Source: Larix sibirica (Eukaryota; Streptophyta; Pinopsida; Pinales; Pinaceae). Taken from it: a stretch of 22,159 nt of DNA. Below the pieces are notes generated by a model that saw nothing but the letters and a program-made list of their open reading frames with translations, was not told the origin of the DNA and made no database searches. Below, piece by piece: positions 21,217 to 22,159 of the stretch. The first letter of the stretch is position 1, and each line of letters opens with the position of its first letter. The DNA is taken from positions 28,274-50,432 of the forward strand of contig NWUY0300005293.1 of assembly GCA_004151065.3 (NCBI GenBank), in the 5' to 3' direction. A program made the position numbers and the translations under genes.

Positions 21217-21366
21217 ATGGGTGCTCCGAAGCAGAAATGGACCTCCGAAGAGGAAGGAGCTCTCAGAGCAGGCGTGGAGAAGTATGGTGCCGGCAAGTGG
21301 CGTACCATTCAGAAGGACCCCGAGTTTGGACACTGCCTCGCCACTCGTTCCAATGTGGACTTGAAG
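21217..21366 (+). CDS. TRB: TRB/SMH telomere-repeat-binding Myb protein, exon 1
   Basis: Fifty codons starting [16 protein letters not shown], the near-invariant N-terminus of plant TRB (single-myb-histone) proteins. These bind telomeric repeats and telobox promoters in the nucleus and recruit telomerase or chromatin complexes. The exon holds most of the N-terminal Myb/SANT domain: Trp8 and Trp28 of the usual three Trp, [11 protein letters not shown], and RSNVDLK at residues 44-50. It ends AAG|GTATCC, a plausible 5' splice site in phase 0. That cut falls inside the telobox-recognition motif VDLKDKW, whose second half and third Trp must be in exon 2 beyond the window. The central H1/H5-like and C-terminal coiled-coil domains are also outside. 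[11 protein letters not shown] differs from the angiosperm form (EFSGVLYLRSN), hinting at a gymnosperm. The ATG has G at +4 but C at -3. Confidence 0.9.
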
Positions 21367-22159
21367 GTATCCTTTCTGCTTTTTCTACTTCTCATTAATT
21401 TGTCAACGTATTTGCAAGGCCTACCAAGCATTGCGATTGCCACAAGGAACAACCGTGCTACTGTGCCAAGAAGCTTTTCACCATTCTGTTCTTTTTGTCC
21501 TTCTTCTTGCATTTGGACCTCGGGAGACTTCTCCATATTTGGTTACCAAGAATCTATTTTGGTCAAATTTATATGACTTTAGACTCAAATCCTCAACTCC
21601 GCCCACCACCCCCACTAAAGAATTCTGAGTTGCCAAAATATGACAACTTTGACCACTATTTATGCCGCTTCTAAGAAAACTTCGCTTTTTCTTACCAATG
21701 GTAAAGAAAAAAAACCCCTCTAAACGAGAAGTGCCCCCGAGGTCCGCAATAGTATGGATTTAGACCTCCGTGGCTAGGCCAACCTATAACATGTTCCCCC
21801 TGTAGCGATCTGTGATGCAAGGTGGAGGGGTTGCAGCGATGATGACCTGGTTCAAAATTTGTTGGGCCTGTCTCCATGCTTGTACCAGTTTCTAACGAAG
21901 TGATTGAGGTAAGGTGCAAGTCCTGGTTGATTAAGAAAATGGAAGCCATTTAGTCACGACTTTTAGTCAAAAGTAGTCTATGTGTAGCAAGCGGATCTTA
22001 AATGGAATTGTACCTTCTCCATCCAAGTAAAAGGTCTTAACTACCTCAAACAGCGGATGCATTTTGTTTTTTGGTTTGTCAAGCTCTTTTGATTGGAAAG
22101 GTCGAAGCTCCCTACAATATCTGTCTTACAACCTAAGTCACCTGACACGAGGACACGAG
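21367..22159 (+). other. Intron 1 of the TRB/SMH gene (incomplete)
   Basis: Begins GTATCC followed by a T-rich stretch. No sequence encoding the expected continuation (DKWRN) follows an AG anywhere before the window ends, so the intron exceeds 793 bases. The part from about 21700 is less AT-rich and may be an inserted repeat, but I recognise no family. An imperfect palindrome, tttcttaccaatggtaaagaaa, lies at about 21687-21708. A two-unit gacacgag repeat closes the window. Confidence 0.7.

Noticed and set aside
21367-21576. Extension of the TRB/SMH frame beyond VDLK to a 119-residue protein
   Set aside because: The codons after AAG|GT encode a low-complexity, hydrophobic stretch unlike the conserved DKWRN continuation. 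A splice donor sits exactly at the family break point, so this is read-through into intron.
1-22159. CRISPR array, bacterial operon or phage-type system
   Set aside because: No regularly spaced repeats with unique spacers and no prokaryotic gene organisation. The content is plant retroelements and a plant Myb gene.

Overview
The window looks like nuclear DNA of a seed plant. It is AT-rich, full of decayed retroelements, and carries only one recognisable host gene: the 5' end of a TRB/SMH-type telomere-repeat-binding Myb gene at the far right (21217 onward, + strand). The exon-1 wording ([15 protein letters not shown]) and the long first intron make a gymnosperm plausible. That placement rests on recall of the family and is not proven here.

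Layout. Bases 1-108 are a short left flank. Bases 109-10225 and 10346-20489 are two nearly identical direct copies of one ~10.1 kb segment (offset 10237, becoming 10265 after a 29-bp indel). Between them lie a ~119-bp tail that loops back onto earlier sequence, and a single N at 10345. Each copy holds, in order: an unrecognised degenerate stretch; the remains of an LTR retrotransposon with two diverged LTRs, each preceded by a polypurine tract; an AT-rich spacer; a 5'-truncated, multiply broken plant L1-type LINE (endonuclease C-terminal half, reverse transcriptase, zf-RVT, partial RNase H); and ~1.9 kb of AT-rich DNA with a small hairpin. Bases 20490-22159 are unique: intergenic DNA, a TATA promoter with telobox-like sites, a leader, exon 1 of the TRB/SMH gene, and intron 1, which runs off the window.

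The two 10-kb copies share almost all LINE stop codons and frameshifts, so they separated after the LINE had died. The exception is a ~145-bp patch in the reverse transcriptase with about 23 substitutions and two indels, while only about four substitutions and one single-base indel were seen elsewhere. Together with the single N and the read-length tail, this makes an assembly artefact (two haplotypes or contigs laid end to end) at least as likely as a true tandem duplication.

Nothing here works as a new multi-gene system. The points worth following are the duplication junction, the patch, the previously hidden LTR element, the C-to-T style decay of the LINE, and telobox-like sites in the promoter of a telobox-binding protein gene. 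All comparisons were made by eye, so a few differences may have been missed.
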